DNA of 64,000 nt from Ustulina deusta (lineage: Eukaryota > Ascomycota > Sordariomycetes > Xylariales > Xylariaceae). Positions 21,733 through 32,341 of this stretch are shown piece by piece; position 1 is the stretch's first letter; every line of letters starts with the position of its first letter. A program made the position numbers and the translations under genes. Below the pieces are notes generated by a model, which ran no database searches, was not told the origin of the DNA, and was given only the letters and a program-made list of their open reading frames with translations. The DNA is taken from NCBI GenBank assembly GCA_023159155.1, contig JAJNNX010000018.1, forward strand, positions 806,001 to 870,000. The letters are read 5' to 3'.

Positions 21733-24700
21733 ATGGAGCCTTCCCGGTTCGCTGGCTGGGCCCAGACCTGGCATGATGATTTGAATACTGACCATCGCTT
21801 GCTTGCAATTCGCACCTTCGGTAAAGCCATGATTGACCCGATTAGGTGGAAGCAATGTTGGGAGGATGGTGGAGGCACGTCTGGTATCCTCTGTCTGCTG
21901 TCGTTGGGCTCGGTGAAAGAAGTCAAGGCCTTTTGCGGTGCTATCAGAGCATCCAATCGCCGGGGAAATAAGTCCAGCGATAGAGAGCGAGCTGTTGAGG
22001 AGCTAGTCAAGGCTCTTTTACCCCAGCATTACCCCTCAACGGAATTGCGCACTCCGGACAAACGCCCACTTCAGAAGTTCTACGGCTGGATGCTACGAGG
22101 ATGCTCGTCTGGCTTCGTCGAACGGATTCTCGATACGCGGGACGACTCGAATCCGCTCTTTCAGGGACTCAACCTCAAGAGATTGCTGCTCGCTCATGAG
22201 GATATGCTGAAGAGACGTCTGACCAACTATTTGATTCACGACGGACCACAGATTTCCAAGTCCGAGATTGACATAGGCTTCAGTGAGTTTGTCTTTCGGG
22301 AGCCCCCCTACCCCAGCACTCGACAACATATGTCGGCGTCCATGCAATTCGCCCTCGAGCTGCTACAAGCCCGTATTATCCTCAAATCCACTGCCGACCG
22401 CTGGCCGCGTAGCCCATCAGAACTGGACGTGTTGATGTCCATTTATCGTAGACTCATACGCAAAAGCCGCTCGGCAGACAGAGTCTTCCTGATCAAGCTG
22501 GGCTTTCAGCTGATAGAGCTCAAGCCGACTTTCAAGCTCACGAGCGATGCAAGTATGTTGTGGTCCGCCGTCGTCACTCTATGGAAGAAGCATCCTCGTC
22601 AATACGAAGACTTGGTGTCTCAAGGCATACGTCTAGGACTTCGTGGATCTATCCTGTCAGAGATCGCCACTCGATGGAAGGAAGATCCCGACCAGTACGA
22701 GCACGTACTAGTTCAGGCTCTTGGCCGAGGACTTGGTGGATCTGCAAAGGAGATAAGCGAAGGTTATTCGAAGATAATCAGCCCCGAGCCATTCTCAAAC
22801 CTCAGTCCTGTACTGAGATGGCGTCTGCTACGTCTATATTGCCAACATGTTCCAGAAAACGGCATCAATATCGAGACGTCATTCGATTTCACTTGTCTTG
22901 CAAATCAACAATGGTCCTTTGAGGTAGTTGATAAGCTCGACAGAGAACACGCGATTCTGTTCTTGAAGCATCTCTACGAAGCCAATCCAAATTTCGACTT
23001 CCTGGAACCCCCTAGGTCCTACAAATCGATCTACGATATGCCCAGCGTGTTATCACGACGAAATTTCAACGTCGAGCTCCTTTTAACTGCATACCATCAG
23101 GATGATGTCCATGCTCAACAAAGAGCCCGAAACGAGGTGGACCGGCTTCGAAAGACGGCTGCCACTTCGCGAGAGCAAGATGACCGGGCACTTTTCGCAA
23201 AGGCTTCAGCATATTATGCAATAGCAACCGGTGACCTGGAGGTATACGCCGAGACCTTGATATGGCAGCAACGCTTTATCCGTGATCCACTTACGGTCCG
23301 GTCGATATTTGCGAGTGATGCCATACTTACTTCGGAGGGTATAGCTCTGTTATCTGGGATCACCCTACCCCTTGCCGAGAGTACGACGGAAAGCACAATC
23401 GGGCAGCAACTCGAGCTCGCCAACCAAGTGTTGAAAAGCCTTAACGATGCGGCGCGGATGGCGAAGAAAGAACCCTCCAATAGCCACTCCAACTGGACAG
23501 GATTCCGATCTCTCTACGCTGACGTGTACAGAGAACGCGTTTCCCGTGCCAAACAAGTCAAACTTCAGCCCTGCGGATCGGAGACAGATATGTTTCACAT
23601 CATCTGGTTGGGAACCGTGGACTTGGCGCATCGTATTGGCTCCGACTTCCTGGACCAAGTCAGCGTTGCTATTCTCAATCTGCTAGACGGGCTTTCCGGT
23701 TCTTCCCTTGTTACTGCCTCTCAGACATTGGTAGATTCTGCTGCTAAATGGCGCAAAAAGGAAGACCGTAACGAAGATCATGACAATATTACGGCTACCA
23801 TGGAACGACTGTCTTTTCTAGCTATATCAAAGATTCCCCGCATCAATACACCTACGCTTTCCCAGGACTTGATACAACGGGCAGTTATCGAGCACCCAGC
23901 GGCCAGTAGCTGGCATAGGGAGTTTCTGTCCATTGGATATATGAGAAGCCTACCGGCAAAAGCCGCCAAAAACATGCTCTTGTCCTTCGCTGCCGCCATA
24001 GGGGAGAAACTAGAGGAACAGTCGTATGTGAAAATAGGCGACAGAGAGCCCCCCAAAAGCGCGCCGCCACAGTCCCTGGTTAAAGTTTCGACGGTCAAAT
24101 ATCTTGCACAGCTTCTCAATAACGCCGATTTCATTGCACCGGACTCTGCGATAGAGGTCCTCATTGAGTTGTTCAAGGCGGGAACACATATAGATGTTCG
24201 TCTAGCTACTCTGGACAGTTTGCTCAGCACATTGGAAACCATATCTGGTGACACTGACGAGCAATGGCGGTCTGATCCAATGGTCGAGAAGATCCTAAGC
24301 ACACTAGAGATCTTGATACCTATCACGGGTAATATAAACGAGCGTCGTCCAATCAGTGAAGCGGACTGGGCAGAGGCAAAAGAAAAAGTTATAGTACCAA
24401 CCACGGCTGAGGAGAACTCGAATATTCCGCCGCTATTTCAAGCGATTCTGGGAATTACGAAAAAGTACCCGAGTCTCAGAAAGCTTCAGGGTGAACTGTT
24501 CTCACGCCTGGTTCTACCAACCCTGCATCACTCACAGGTGCAGCACCGCAGTTGGTTTTCCCTGTTCCTCGCTAAGCATAGGCCAGCCCTGAATGTAGAT
24601 ATTCTGCCACGTGTACCCATCACCCCACGAATCTGGTATGATATGCTGGACCACCAAGGTCATCTCCTGCCGTCCTCGATCGTCAATGAGTATAACCAGT

Positions 24701-25719
24701 ACGTACTCCTGCGAATGCGCACGCCGGCGGACATTCGAGAATTCAATAAAGCATTGCGATGCGATGTGACGTTGCGCAATGATACTAGTGTAACCCATTG
24801 GCTATCCATTTTTTACGAGTCAGAGCCGCTCCAAATTTGGTGGAGGGAGGTTCATTGCCTCCTCAACTTGATCACATCACCAGTTGAAACAGCCTCGCCG
24901 ATAACAAATCTCATGGATGCAGTTGTCAGCCAGGCTTCGGTGTTGCTAGATGATTATGAAAGCTGCATGGATGAGTGGCGCCATCTCGTGGCCAGCTTGA
25001 GACCCAAAAACTCAGGGCCTGACAGTGACTATTGTAGTAAGCAAATGAAGGAAAACTGGGCCTATTGGCGCAAGGCGACTCACAGCCTCGCACAGAGGCT
25101 CATCACGCTCCTCGAGCACAAGATGGCTTCCCGCGCAGGCAGAGACGATATTGTGTTGCCATCGACGTTCCCACTACGACTCTGGTGTCTTCCGTACCCA
25201 GGCCCGCACTCCATACAACTAGAAGACGGAGACTGCCATCGCCTCGTCACACGGCTCGACTCATGTCTGTTATCGTTCCTAGAAAGCGATGAGGGTGACA
25301 TGCTCCTCTGGGCCACACTCGCTGACGATGCCTACACGACACTCGTGTCAGTGTACACAGCCACCACCACCTCCACACGTCTGCGCATCGCGGTACATGT
25401 TGGCGATCTAAGTATCTGTCACGGTGAGGCAGTACCAGCCATACAGCTCATCAAAGTGGCGGTGGCGTTGAAATTAGTTGATAGCATATCCAAATCGAAA
25501 ACGCTCCGGAAGCCGAGATCGGAACTCACTCCCGAACAGTCCACGGTGGGGGAGTTGGTAAGACGGCTTCGTACCGTTATGGACCACTGTGCACAGCGTG
25601 GAAGTAGGGGTGCACAGGCGCCTGCTGGCGTCAGGGATATGATTCTGCAGTGGAAAGGCAGGAATCAGGCTCCATGGGAGGATATCTGCAGTTGGGATTC
25701 AAGTCACGTCACTTCTTAG
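21733..25719 (+). CDS. Large helical protein, 1328 residues, unidentified
   Basis: Uninterrupted 4 kb frame with balanced fungal codon usage, hence surely a gene. The protein is rich in Leu and charged residues in 30-40-residue units with alternating helices, which suggests an alpha-solenoid (HEAT/ARM-like). No signal peptide, TM helix or catalytic motif was seen. The start MEPSRFAGWAQTWHDDLNTDHR comes shortly after CT-rich leader sequence (21600-21730). A near-repeat of KHPRQYEDLVSQGIRLGLRGS and KEDPDQYEHVLVQALGRGLGGS lies about 35 residues apart (around residues 288-340), which shows the internal repetition directly. I do not recognise a named family. The absence of introns over this length is unusual beside its intron-rich neighbours. 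Confidence 0.8.
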   Translation: MEPSRFAGWAQTWHDDLNTDHRLLAIRTFGKAMIDPIRWKQCWEDGGGTSGILCLLSLGSVKEVKAFCGAIRASNRRGNKSSDRERAVEELVKALLPQHYPSTELRTPDKRPLQKFYGWMLRGCSSGFVERILDTRDDSNPLFQGLNLKRLLLAHEDMLKRRLTNYLIHDGPQISKSEIDIGFSEFVFREPPYPSTRQHMSASMQFALELLQARIILKSTADRWPRSPSELDVLMSIYRRLIRKSRSADRVFLIKLGFQLIELKPTFKLTSDASMLWSAVVTLWKKHPRQYEDLVSQGIRLGLRGSILSEIATRWKEDPDQYEHVLVQALGRGLGGSAKEISEGYSKIISPEPFSNLSPVLRWRLLRLYCQHVPENGINIETSFDFTCLANQQWSFEVVDKLDREHAILFLKHLYEANPNFDFLEPPRSYKSIYDMPSVLSRRNFNVELLLTAYHQDDVHAQQRARNEVDRLRKTAATSREQDDRALFAKASAYYAIATGDLEVYAETLIWQQRFIRDPLTVRSIFASDAILTSEGIALLSGITLPLAESTTESTIGQQLELANQVLKSLNDAARMAKKEPSNSHSNWTGFRSLYADVYRERVSRAKQVKLQPCGSETDMFHIIWLGTVDLAHRIGSDFLDQVSVAILNLLDGLSGSSLVTASQTLVDSAAKWRKKEDRNEDHDNITATMERLSFLAISKIPRINTPTLSQDLIQRAVIEHPAASSWHREFLSIGYMRSLPAKAAKNMLLSFAAAIGEKLEEQSYVKIGDREPPKSAPPQSLVKVSTVKYLAQLLNNADFIAPDSAIEVLIELFKAGTHIDVRLATLDSLLSTLETISGDTDEQWRSDPMVEKILSTLEILIPITGNINERRPISEADWAEAKEKVIVPTTAEENSNIPPLFQAILGITKKYPSLRKLQGELFSRLVLPTLHHSQVQHRSWFSLFLAKHRPALNVDILPRVPITPRIWYDMLDHQGHLLPSSIVNEYNQYVLLRMRTPADIREFNKALRCDVTLRNDTSVTHWLSIFYESEPLQIWWREVHCLLNLITSPVETASPITNLMDAVVSQASVLLDDYESCMDEWRHLVASLRPKNSGPDSDYCSKQMKENWAYWRKATHSLAQRLITLLEHKMASRAGRDDIVLPSTFPLRLWCLPYPGPHSIQLEDGDCHRLVTRLDSCLLSFLESDEGDMLLWATLADDAYTTLVSVYTATTTSTRLRIAVHVGDLSICHGEAVPAIQLIKVAVALKLVDSISKSKTLRKPRSELTPEQSTVGELVRRLRTVMDHCAQRGSRGAQAPAGVRDMILQWKGRNQAPWEDICSWDSSHVTS

Positions 25720-25879
25720 GGAATGGGTATTGAAGTGGTGTGAGTGGATTACATAAGTGAGCACATGCTCAAGCCACATGGTGGCTATGCTAGCATGGGA
25801 GGAATAAAACACCATAGGGATTGCTCTCGATACTAGCTAGAAGAACCATCGGCATCGCATACACAGAGTAATAAAAATT

Positions 25880-26060
25880 GATTTCCTTATTTCCGATACG
25901 CTTGATCAACAGATCTCCCAAAAGATAATAGTGATTACTATACTAGGAAGTGTAGGTTCGGCCTATCTCCTAGTATATGGGCACTGCTGTATTGAGACCA
26001 ACCGAGAGTAGTTATTTACTGGTGTCCACTTCAGTATATAATTGAGACGTAAAAACTCTC
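25880..26060 (-). repeat. LTR-like degraded repeat, copy A (minus orientation)
   Basis: Read on the minus strand, about 130 bp match the plus strand at 33975-34125: both contain GAAGTGGACA, then GAGATAGGCC-AACCTA-ACTTCCTAG (about 28 of 32 core positions agree, the differences being transitions), then CTTTTGGG-type sequence and GATCAA. Inside the copy, a perfect 10-bp inverted repeat (tatactagga / tcctagtata) spans 25939-25976. The general look is that of a fungal Copia-type solo LTR, but no target duplication was identified. Flanks the 26.4-33.7 kb gene group. Confidence 0.55.
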
Positions 26061-26424
26061 TTTATCAAAGGAAAGTGGTTAATCCAGCTTGTTGTCATTT
26101 AAAATAAATTTGATGTAATTGTTAACCCCTTACACCTTTTTAACATGTTTTGTTGAAGAAGTGCATATTACATGTTCTACATGCCGCCAATGCGTTTGCT
26201 CATGATCTTGGTAGCGAACAATTTCTTGGTGCATTACAATCTTTCGCCGGACCTCCAAGCGGATCAAATCTGTGAAGACACTAAAGATGCCGGGGTAGTT
26301 GCGAAGGGCGCGGTGGATATCCGTCTATTAATCGCAGGATTCCCACGGGATGTCAACACTAACTAACTGACTTCGCGCCCTTTTCCCCTCTCCACATTGC
26401 TCGGCCCCTTGAACTCGTGGCATC

Positions 26425-28763
26425 ATGAGCAGCAAACGCCGCCCGGTCCTGTTCAATGCAAACGCCCAACTCCAACCTCAGGCACCCCAATCCGACTCAT
26501 CAGCCGAGTTGGCTGCGCATTTCCACCAACAGTTACCGGGATTTAGCCGCACTCCTCTGATCGATTTAGATGCCGCTGCTAAAGAACTCGGGGTGCGGAC
26601 CGTCCGGCTCAAGGACGAGAGCACAAGACTTGGACTACCTTCCTTCAAGATCTTGGGTGCTTCTTGGGGTGTCTTCAAAGCGATCACGCAGACACTGGGG
26701 CTTCCGTTGAGTACGGACATCGAGGCGCTCAAGCAAGCTGTGGCTAATCATCCGGTCAGTCTGCACGCTGCTACAGACGGTAATCATGGTCGCGCAGTCG
26801 CTCGTATGGGCTTCACCTTATCCATCCCAGTCGAGATATGGGTTCCGGCAGGCATGCATCCGAGCACGATTGAACTCATCCGCTCTGAAGGTGCTGCAGT
26901 TCTTGTATCAGATGGCAACTACGACGATGCTGTCTTGAAGGCGCGGGAGAGTGCGGAGCGAAGGGGAGGGATCTTGATTCAAGATTTCGCCTTTGGCGAC
27001 TATCAAGATATCCCCAAGGTTTGTTGTTCCTTCACCCCTAACAGTTTTTTCCCCCCCTTTCCTGTCGCCGCGATAGATTCTAATTGATGTGGGCATAGTG
27101 GATTGTCGACGGATATGCGACCATGATGCTCGAGATTGACGAGCAGATGGGGGGAGAACCCATTGACCTAGTGATAGCACCAGTCGGAGTGGGTTCTTTT
27201 GCTCAGGCGGTCGTTTCGCATTACAAAGCAAAGAAACCAGCTTCGAAGGTTCTGACCGTCGAACCAGATACAGCAGCATGCCTTTACAAAAGCCTGCGTA
27301 AAAGGGAGATGGTGGTCGAGCGCTCGAGTCCTACAATCATGGCAGGTCTAGATTGTGGCACTGTTTCGTCAATTGCCTGGCCAATCCTTCGAGATGGTGT
27401 CGATGCGGCTTTGACCGTGTCCGATTACGAAGCTCATCAAGCTTCCGTCTACCTTAAAAACCACGGCGTTTCTTCAGCGCCGTGCGGTGCAGCCACTCTG
27501 GCAGCTCTACGCCGCTTGAGCGAGTCGGACAAAGCAGCTCTAGGACTAAACTCGAATTCGTCGGTCCTCCTATTGAGTACCGAAGGAGCCCGAGACTACG
27601 TGGTGCCCCTAAGCATCGATACCGACGACGCTGTTGCCCTGACTCAAACTCTGGTCCAGATTGACTCAGTAAACCCGACTTTAGTTCCGGTTCCGGGCGG
27701 TGGGGAAACCGCAATCGCTCGATACATCAAAGCTTGGCTTGAGCATCGAGATATCGAAAGCCACTGGGTCGAGCCAATCCAAGGCCGCCCCTCAGTCGTA
27801 GGGGTAGTACGAGGCACAGGGGGTGGCAAGAGCCTCATGTTTAACGGGCATATCGATACCGTCACCCTCAGCGGGTATGATGGCGATCCGTTGAGTGGGC
27901 ACATTAAGGACGGGAAACTCTATGACCGTGGAGCTGCCGACATGAAGGGGGGCGTAGCGGCAGGGCTTGTCGCGTTGGCGAGTGTTCAGGGGCTTGGACT
28001 TTCGGGAGACGTAATCTTTGCGGGAGTGGCTGATGAAGAGGCCAAAAGCATGGGCACCGAGCACGTATTGCAGGCCGGCTGGCGAGCAGACGCAGCCATC
28101 GTCTCCGAACCGACTGATCTCGAAATCATCCACGCACACAAAGGTTTCATATGGCTCGAAGTAGACATATTCGGAGTCGCAGCTCACGGCTCGCGTCCAG
28201 ACCTTGGAATCGACGCTATTATAAAAGCTGGATATTTCCTGGTGGAACTTGATAAGTATGCCACAGGACTTAAAGAGAGGGCGTCTGACTCGCCAGTCGG
28301 ACCTCCCAGCGTGCATGCCTCAATCATCAAAGGTGGTGAAGAAGTGTCCTCGTACCCAGCCCTCTGCTCAGTCTCGATAGAACGACGCACAGTCACTGGC
28401 GAAACCCCAGAGACTGTCGAGCAAGAAGTCCGGGGTATACTCGAGAAACTGAAGGACAGTGTCGCAGACTTCGAATTTGACATCAGGATAACTTTCAGCC
28501 GTCCCCCTTTCTCGATCTCCCTAGAGGATCCCTTCGTCTTGACTACCGTGGATGCGGTTGGTCAAAGTCTCGGGGGAAAGCCGGTGTTACGCGGAGAGGC
28601 GTTCTGGGCAGATTCGGCACTTTTGTCTGCAGAAGGTATCGCAACTTTGATCTGGGGACCACGGGGTGAAGGCCTTCATGCAACAGAAGAATTTGTCTAC
28701 TCGGATTCCGTAGCATGCGTGGCAGATACTTTATCAACTATTGCGAGACGGTACTGCGGTTAA
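26425..28763 (+). CDS. Fusion of diaminopropionate ammonia-lyase-like PLP enzyme and M20 amidohydrolase
   Basis: Two exons, 26425-27018 and 27099-28763 (donor GTTTGT, acceptor GGCATAG), giving 752 residues. Residues 1 to about 370 are a fold-type II PLP enzyme resembling DpaL/YgeX: TRLGLPSFKILGA with the PLP lysine K75, an ATDGNHGRAVA loop, and APVGVGSFAQAVV as the Gly-rich phosphate loop. Residues about 373-752 are an M20 peptidase/ArgE-DapE-type domain: NGHIDTV (H449, D451), a DRGAADMKGG stretch (D479), ADEEAKSMGT (E511/E512), SEPTD (E535) and a late EGLHATEEFV His. Both active sites look intact. In E. coli ygeX and ygeY encode separate proteins of these two kinds side by side, which supports a joint pathway. 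I infer that the M20 half frees 2,3-diaminopropionate from an N-acyl or carbamoyl form and the lyase half converts it to pyruvate and ammonia. The substrate is not proven. Confidence 0.85.
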
Positions 28764-29514
28764 TGTAGGTGTGTAAATCAAGGGGATAAAAGGGGTCGGC
28801 TCACTTAGCTAACAATATATATTTAAGTTTATACAACCAAACCGATGAAGAATATTACGTATTATATATATACTTAGCTGCACCCTATGAACAGACGGCG
28901 CGGCCCGGTCCGTGGTAAGTCTCATGTTAACCGGAATCAAGCAGACTAATGAATATATTACGTCACCTTTTTTATTTTATTTTTATTTTTTTTCTGCTTT
29001 AGTTTCATAGATAGCTATTAAGCAGGCAGATAAACACTTATATAATATCATCCGCGTGTTCTCATTTGTTCTTTAACGCCGCTATTAGGATGACTCGACG
29101 AATCGGCGATAATGTTGTTTTCCGGACCTCGGCCTTAAAAGAAACCATGGCGATAGACCTATCCCTGTCAAACTTATCGAATCCCCTCCACAACGCCGCC
29201 GAGGAGAAAGGCTTCTCTATTCAAGCCAAGAAATTTGGAGCTACCCCACCGCGGTATTCCCGTATAATCAATAGGGGTCAAGCAACGTAGAACTTAGAAA
29301 GACGTCTATTCCAAAACTACCCATACTAGCAGATTAAAATCCAACTAGTAAGTAATACACGGCGTATAACCAGCCCTTTTGACGATAGTAAATACGTTTA
29401 TTGGTAATACGACCGCTTATGGCCGGTAAATTCCCCGCTTGCATACAAATAATGGCATAGGCCCCCAAGTCCTACCAGCTTGTGTGCAAAACTCCGATAA
29501 TTTTATCAATGACT
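28764..29514. other. AT-rich intergenic between fusion gene and transporter
   Basis: TA-rich tracts at 28818-28875 and a T-rich run (about 28970-28995) suggest mild RIP-like decay. At 29140-29290 (plus) a frame reads LSNLSNPLHNAAEEKGFSI then QAKKFG, resembling the helix-turn-helix start of a pogo-type transposase. It is too short and altered to call. Confidence 0.3.
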
Positions 29515-31725
29515 TCATTTCAAGTCGTTATCCACAACATCATTTAGGATAGCCTCATCTCGCTTATTCGCTGTTATCCGCGCCCGCTTCAACTTCCGTG
29601 TATCGTTCTCTGTCTGTCTCGTTACCCACCATGTAAGTACCGTTGTGATGGCGCACTACTCAGAGTTAGCAGTCGTCACCATTATTTGCAAGACGAGGGA
29701 AGCGTAGAAAGTATAGAGAGCTCTAACACATGAGAATTTTATAGGAAAAGCTTCGGTGTTCCCAAAGCTACTATCAACAACGAGGGAATAATAGTGGGAA
29801 TCACTTACTGCACCAACAAGACCAACCGCGACACCAAAGGATACCGTATACTTGGGCGCATACGCGCTTCGGAATACTATTGAACAATTGTTAGTCATGC
29901 AATTAAACAGGGGGGCCTCTGCTAAATCTAGGCACATGTAGGAAGAACAAGCATGAGTGCCAGTGGGCGGGATAAGAGCATGGGGATTGTGTACTCTGAG
30001 GTCCAATAGCACCACCAATTTGTCCATAGCTGTTCACGAAACCGATCGAGAACGCCGAACCTGTGGCACCACTTGTTGTCTGAACGCGCCATGGCCACAT
30101 CATGGGAAACCAAGCTGCTGTCACGGCATTACCAATTAGGGTGGCTGCATATACGCCTCCATTGCTTGGATATACAATGAGGACACTGTACGACGCGATG
30201 ATGACAATAAGAAACGTCAGTGGGTACAGGGGACGCGGTAGTCGTCCACCGTCAGCGAAGTAGCCCGTTACAAAGATAACGAGCAAACCAACGACTGAGA
30301 TGGGTAAATTCAGAAGCTGGGCTTGAGCAATGGTTCTGTATGCTCCGTTAGCTGATACTAAAACGCTATCACAGGACTTAGGCGAGAGACGTACGTGAAA
30401 CCTAGGTTGGCGATGACTGTAGGCTGATAAAAGCGAACACCTGATGTGCCCACAGTAAACAGCGCCCAGATCAAAGTGAACAACCACAAGCGCTTGTCCT
30501 TGAGTGAAGACCAAATTTCACCAACGTTGAAATTCTGTTCCGCGGCTCTAGGGGCATTTTCAGGCAGACGGGCTTGAATAAAGGCTTTCTCCTTATCCGT
30601 CAACCATGATGCCGTTTCAGGAACTGAACCATCTATCAGCTGTTGATCGCAAGCGTAAAGAGTCACACTTACAGTCTGGCAATAGGAACCAAATTCCAAT
30701 GCTGAAAATAATTGTCGCAATTGCCTCGACAAGGAATAGCCTATTTACCTTGTTAGTAATGCAGAACTTTAAGATATTACACATGTCTCATACCACTGCC
30801 ACCCTGACAGTCCGCCGGCCCCAGAGACGGTGTCGAAGCCATATGCCAATAAGCCGCTGAATATTCCTGAGAGGTTGCCACATATATCTATTGATCACGT
30901 TAGTTAACGGTGCCACAGCTGGGCTCGTGATTTCACGCACAAAAGTATAACAGGCGAAGCGACATCTCGTCTGGCCTATACCAATATGTCATCTGCAAGA
31001 TAATGCCCGGAAACATGCCTAGTGTTACATATAAAATTAGTTGCACCGTCTCCCTCACCATTGTCTCAACTTACCGGCTTCCGCTAAGCCCAGGAAGAAT
31101 CGAGTAGCGTAGAGACCTTGCTTGTTGGTGACCGGAACATGGAGTGCTAGCACAATTCCCCACGTGAGCATGATTCTCGACAACCAACGTGAGGGCGAAA
31201 ATCGTTTTAGCAACAAATTTGAGGGTGCTTCGAAAACGATATAGGGAATCTAGGTATCTGGGAATTAGTAATATGCCGAAGAACTGTGAGCATTAGCAGG
31301 GTAAATCTTACGTAGTATAGTACAGTGACCAATGCAAATTCATCCGACGTTAAATTAAGCTGAGTCATGATGTTTTGAGGAGTCCCTCGATTCATGATCC
31401 GCGCATTTGAAACCTTACAATGTATATCAATGAGGGAGTATAATATAGGGTGAGAAGGGAGTCCACACATTATCCACGTCCAAGTTTTTAAACAAGAACA
31501 TAATAGATGCCAGTCGATCCGTCGTATCAACTTTTTTTCTTCTGCGGTAGTTAGATACGTACGGGCTCGCATACGTTCAGCGTCGAAACCCTGTATCGCC
31601 TGATCACCTTGTGCATCGAATACCTCGCCACGAGCTGCGTGGTAGAAGCCATCACCGGCGCTCGAAGAGCTTGACCCCGCCTGGATAGACGCCGAATCTA
31701 CCACGGATTTCCCGGCTGACAGCAT
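29515..31725 (-). CDS. Dal5/allantoate-permease-type MFS transporter; first exon out of phase
   Basis: Major-facilitator transporter of the anion:cation symporter (Dal5) family in the plasma membrane. Ten exons by splice sites: 31469-31725, 31312-31413, 31075-31249, 30941-31018, 30794-30887, 30673-30740, 30395-30632, 29995-30335, 29809-29876, 29515-29655. Exons 2-10 join in phase and carry family motifs: NARIMNRGTPQNIM, YYIPYIVFEAPSNLLLKR, RFFLGLAEAGMFPG, YGFDTVSGAGGLSGWQWLF, FALFTVG-like WALFTVGTSGVRFYQP, APKYTVSFG, and the tail WWVTRQTENDTRKLKRARI. Exon 1 (257 nt) does not fit: its frame ends RRIDWHLL, but the expected FLFKNLDVDN lies one frame away, as if a few bases near 31503-31510 were lost, and TM1 is short. 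Either a recent loss-of-function allele or an assembly error. Residues after TM1 look functional. Confidence 0.8.
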
Positions 31726-32341
31726 GATACCTGATTCGATTTTGGTTCTACGGTGAGAGCCGATAAAATTGCCAACCTCATATAAATATAGTCATAAAGA
31801 GTATCCACGTTTCTGCAACATTAGGCCATCCTATATACTTCATATACTAGAATAGAATGGTCATTTAGGGCATAATTAGCCTCACTGTTGATAATACCAT
31901 AATCTATCGAAAGCACGACAGAGTCGTAAACCCTGGGCCTATAGATAGACTAAAGAGTCTTGCCTTACGCCCAGGCTCTTCGCCTTATGTACGATCATGC
32001 AGCTCGCTAACGGGATGCTGCAGCACAAGGCATCCACACGAGGAAATACGACTCTGTGACACTTTGAGCGAAGCCAGGAAGATGTAACCCCCAGGATCAC
32101 GAACCTGTTTTTCTGCATGCCACCTCATTCGTCATTTGGGACAGGATTGCGGAATTGACCCAAATCTCCAAGTCGGGGCGTCAGCCTGTAACAGCGCATG
32201 CCCCTCATCACGCCATCGAGGACAGCCACGTTCGGTGCAAGGTTACGGACATTAAGTACGGGGGGTGTCGACATCTAGTACAAGTGACGAAAATCATTCT
32301 TGGATAACTTTACAGCTCACAGACTCGAGTACAATTGCACA
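31726..32341. other. Divergent intergenic region, transporter / 2OG oxygenase
   Basis: 616 bp between the two divergent starts; the promoters of both must lie here. An imperfect inverted repeat of gcctat/cttacgcccaggctc type sits at about 31930-31985. No gene recognised. Confidence 0.35.
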
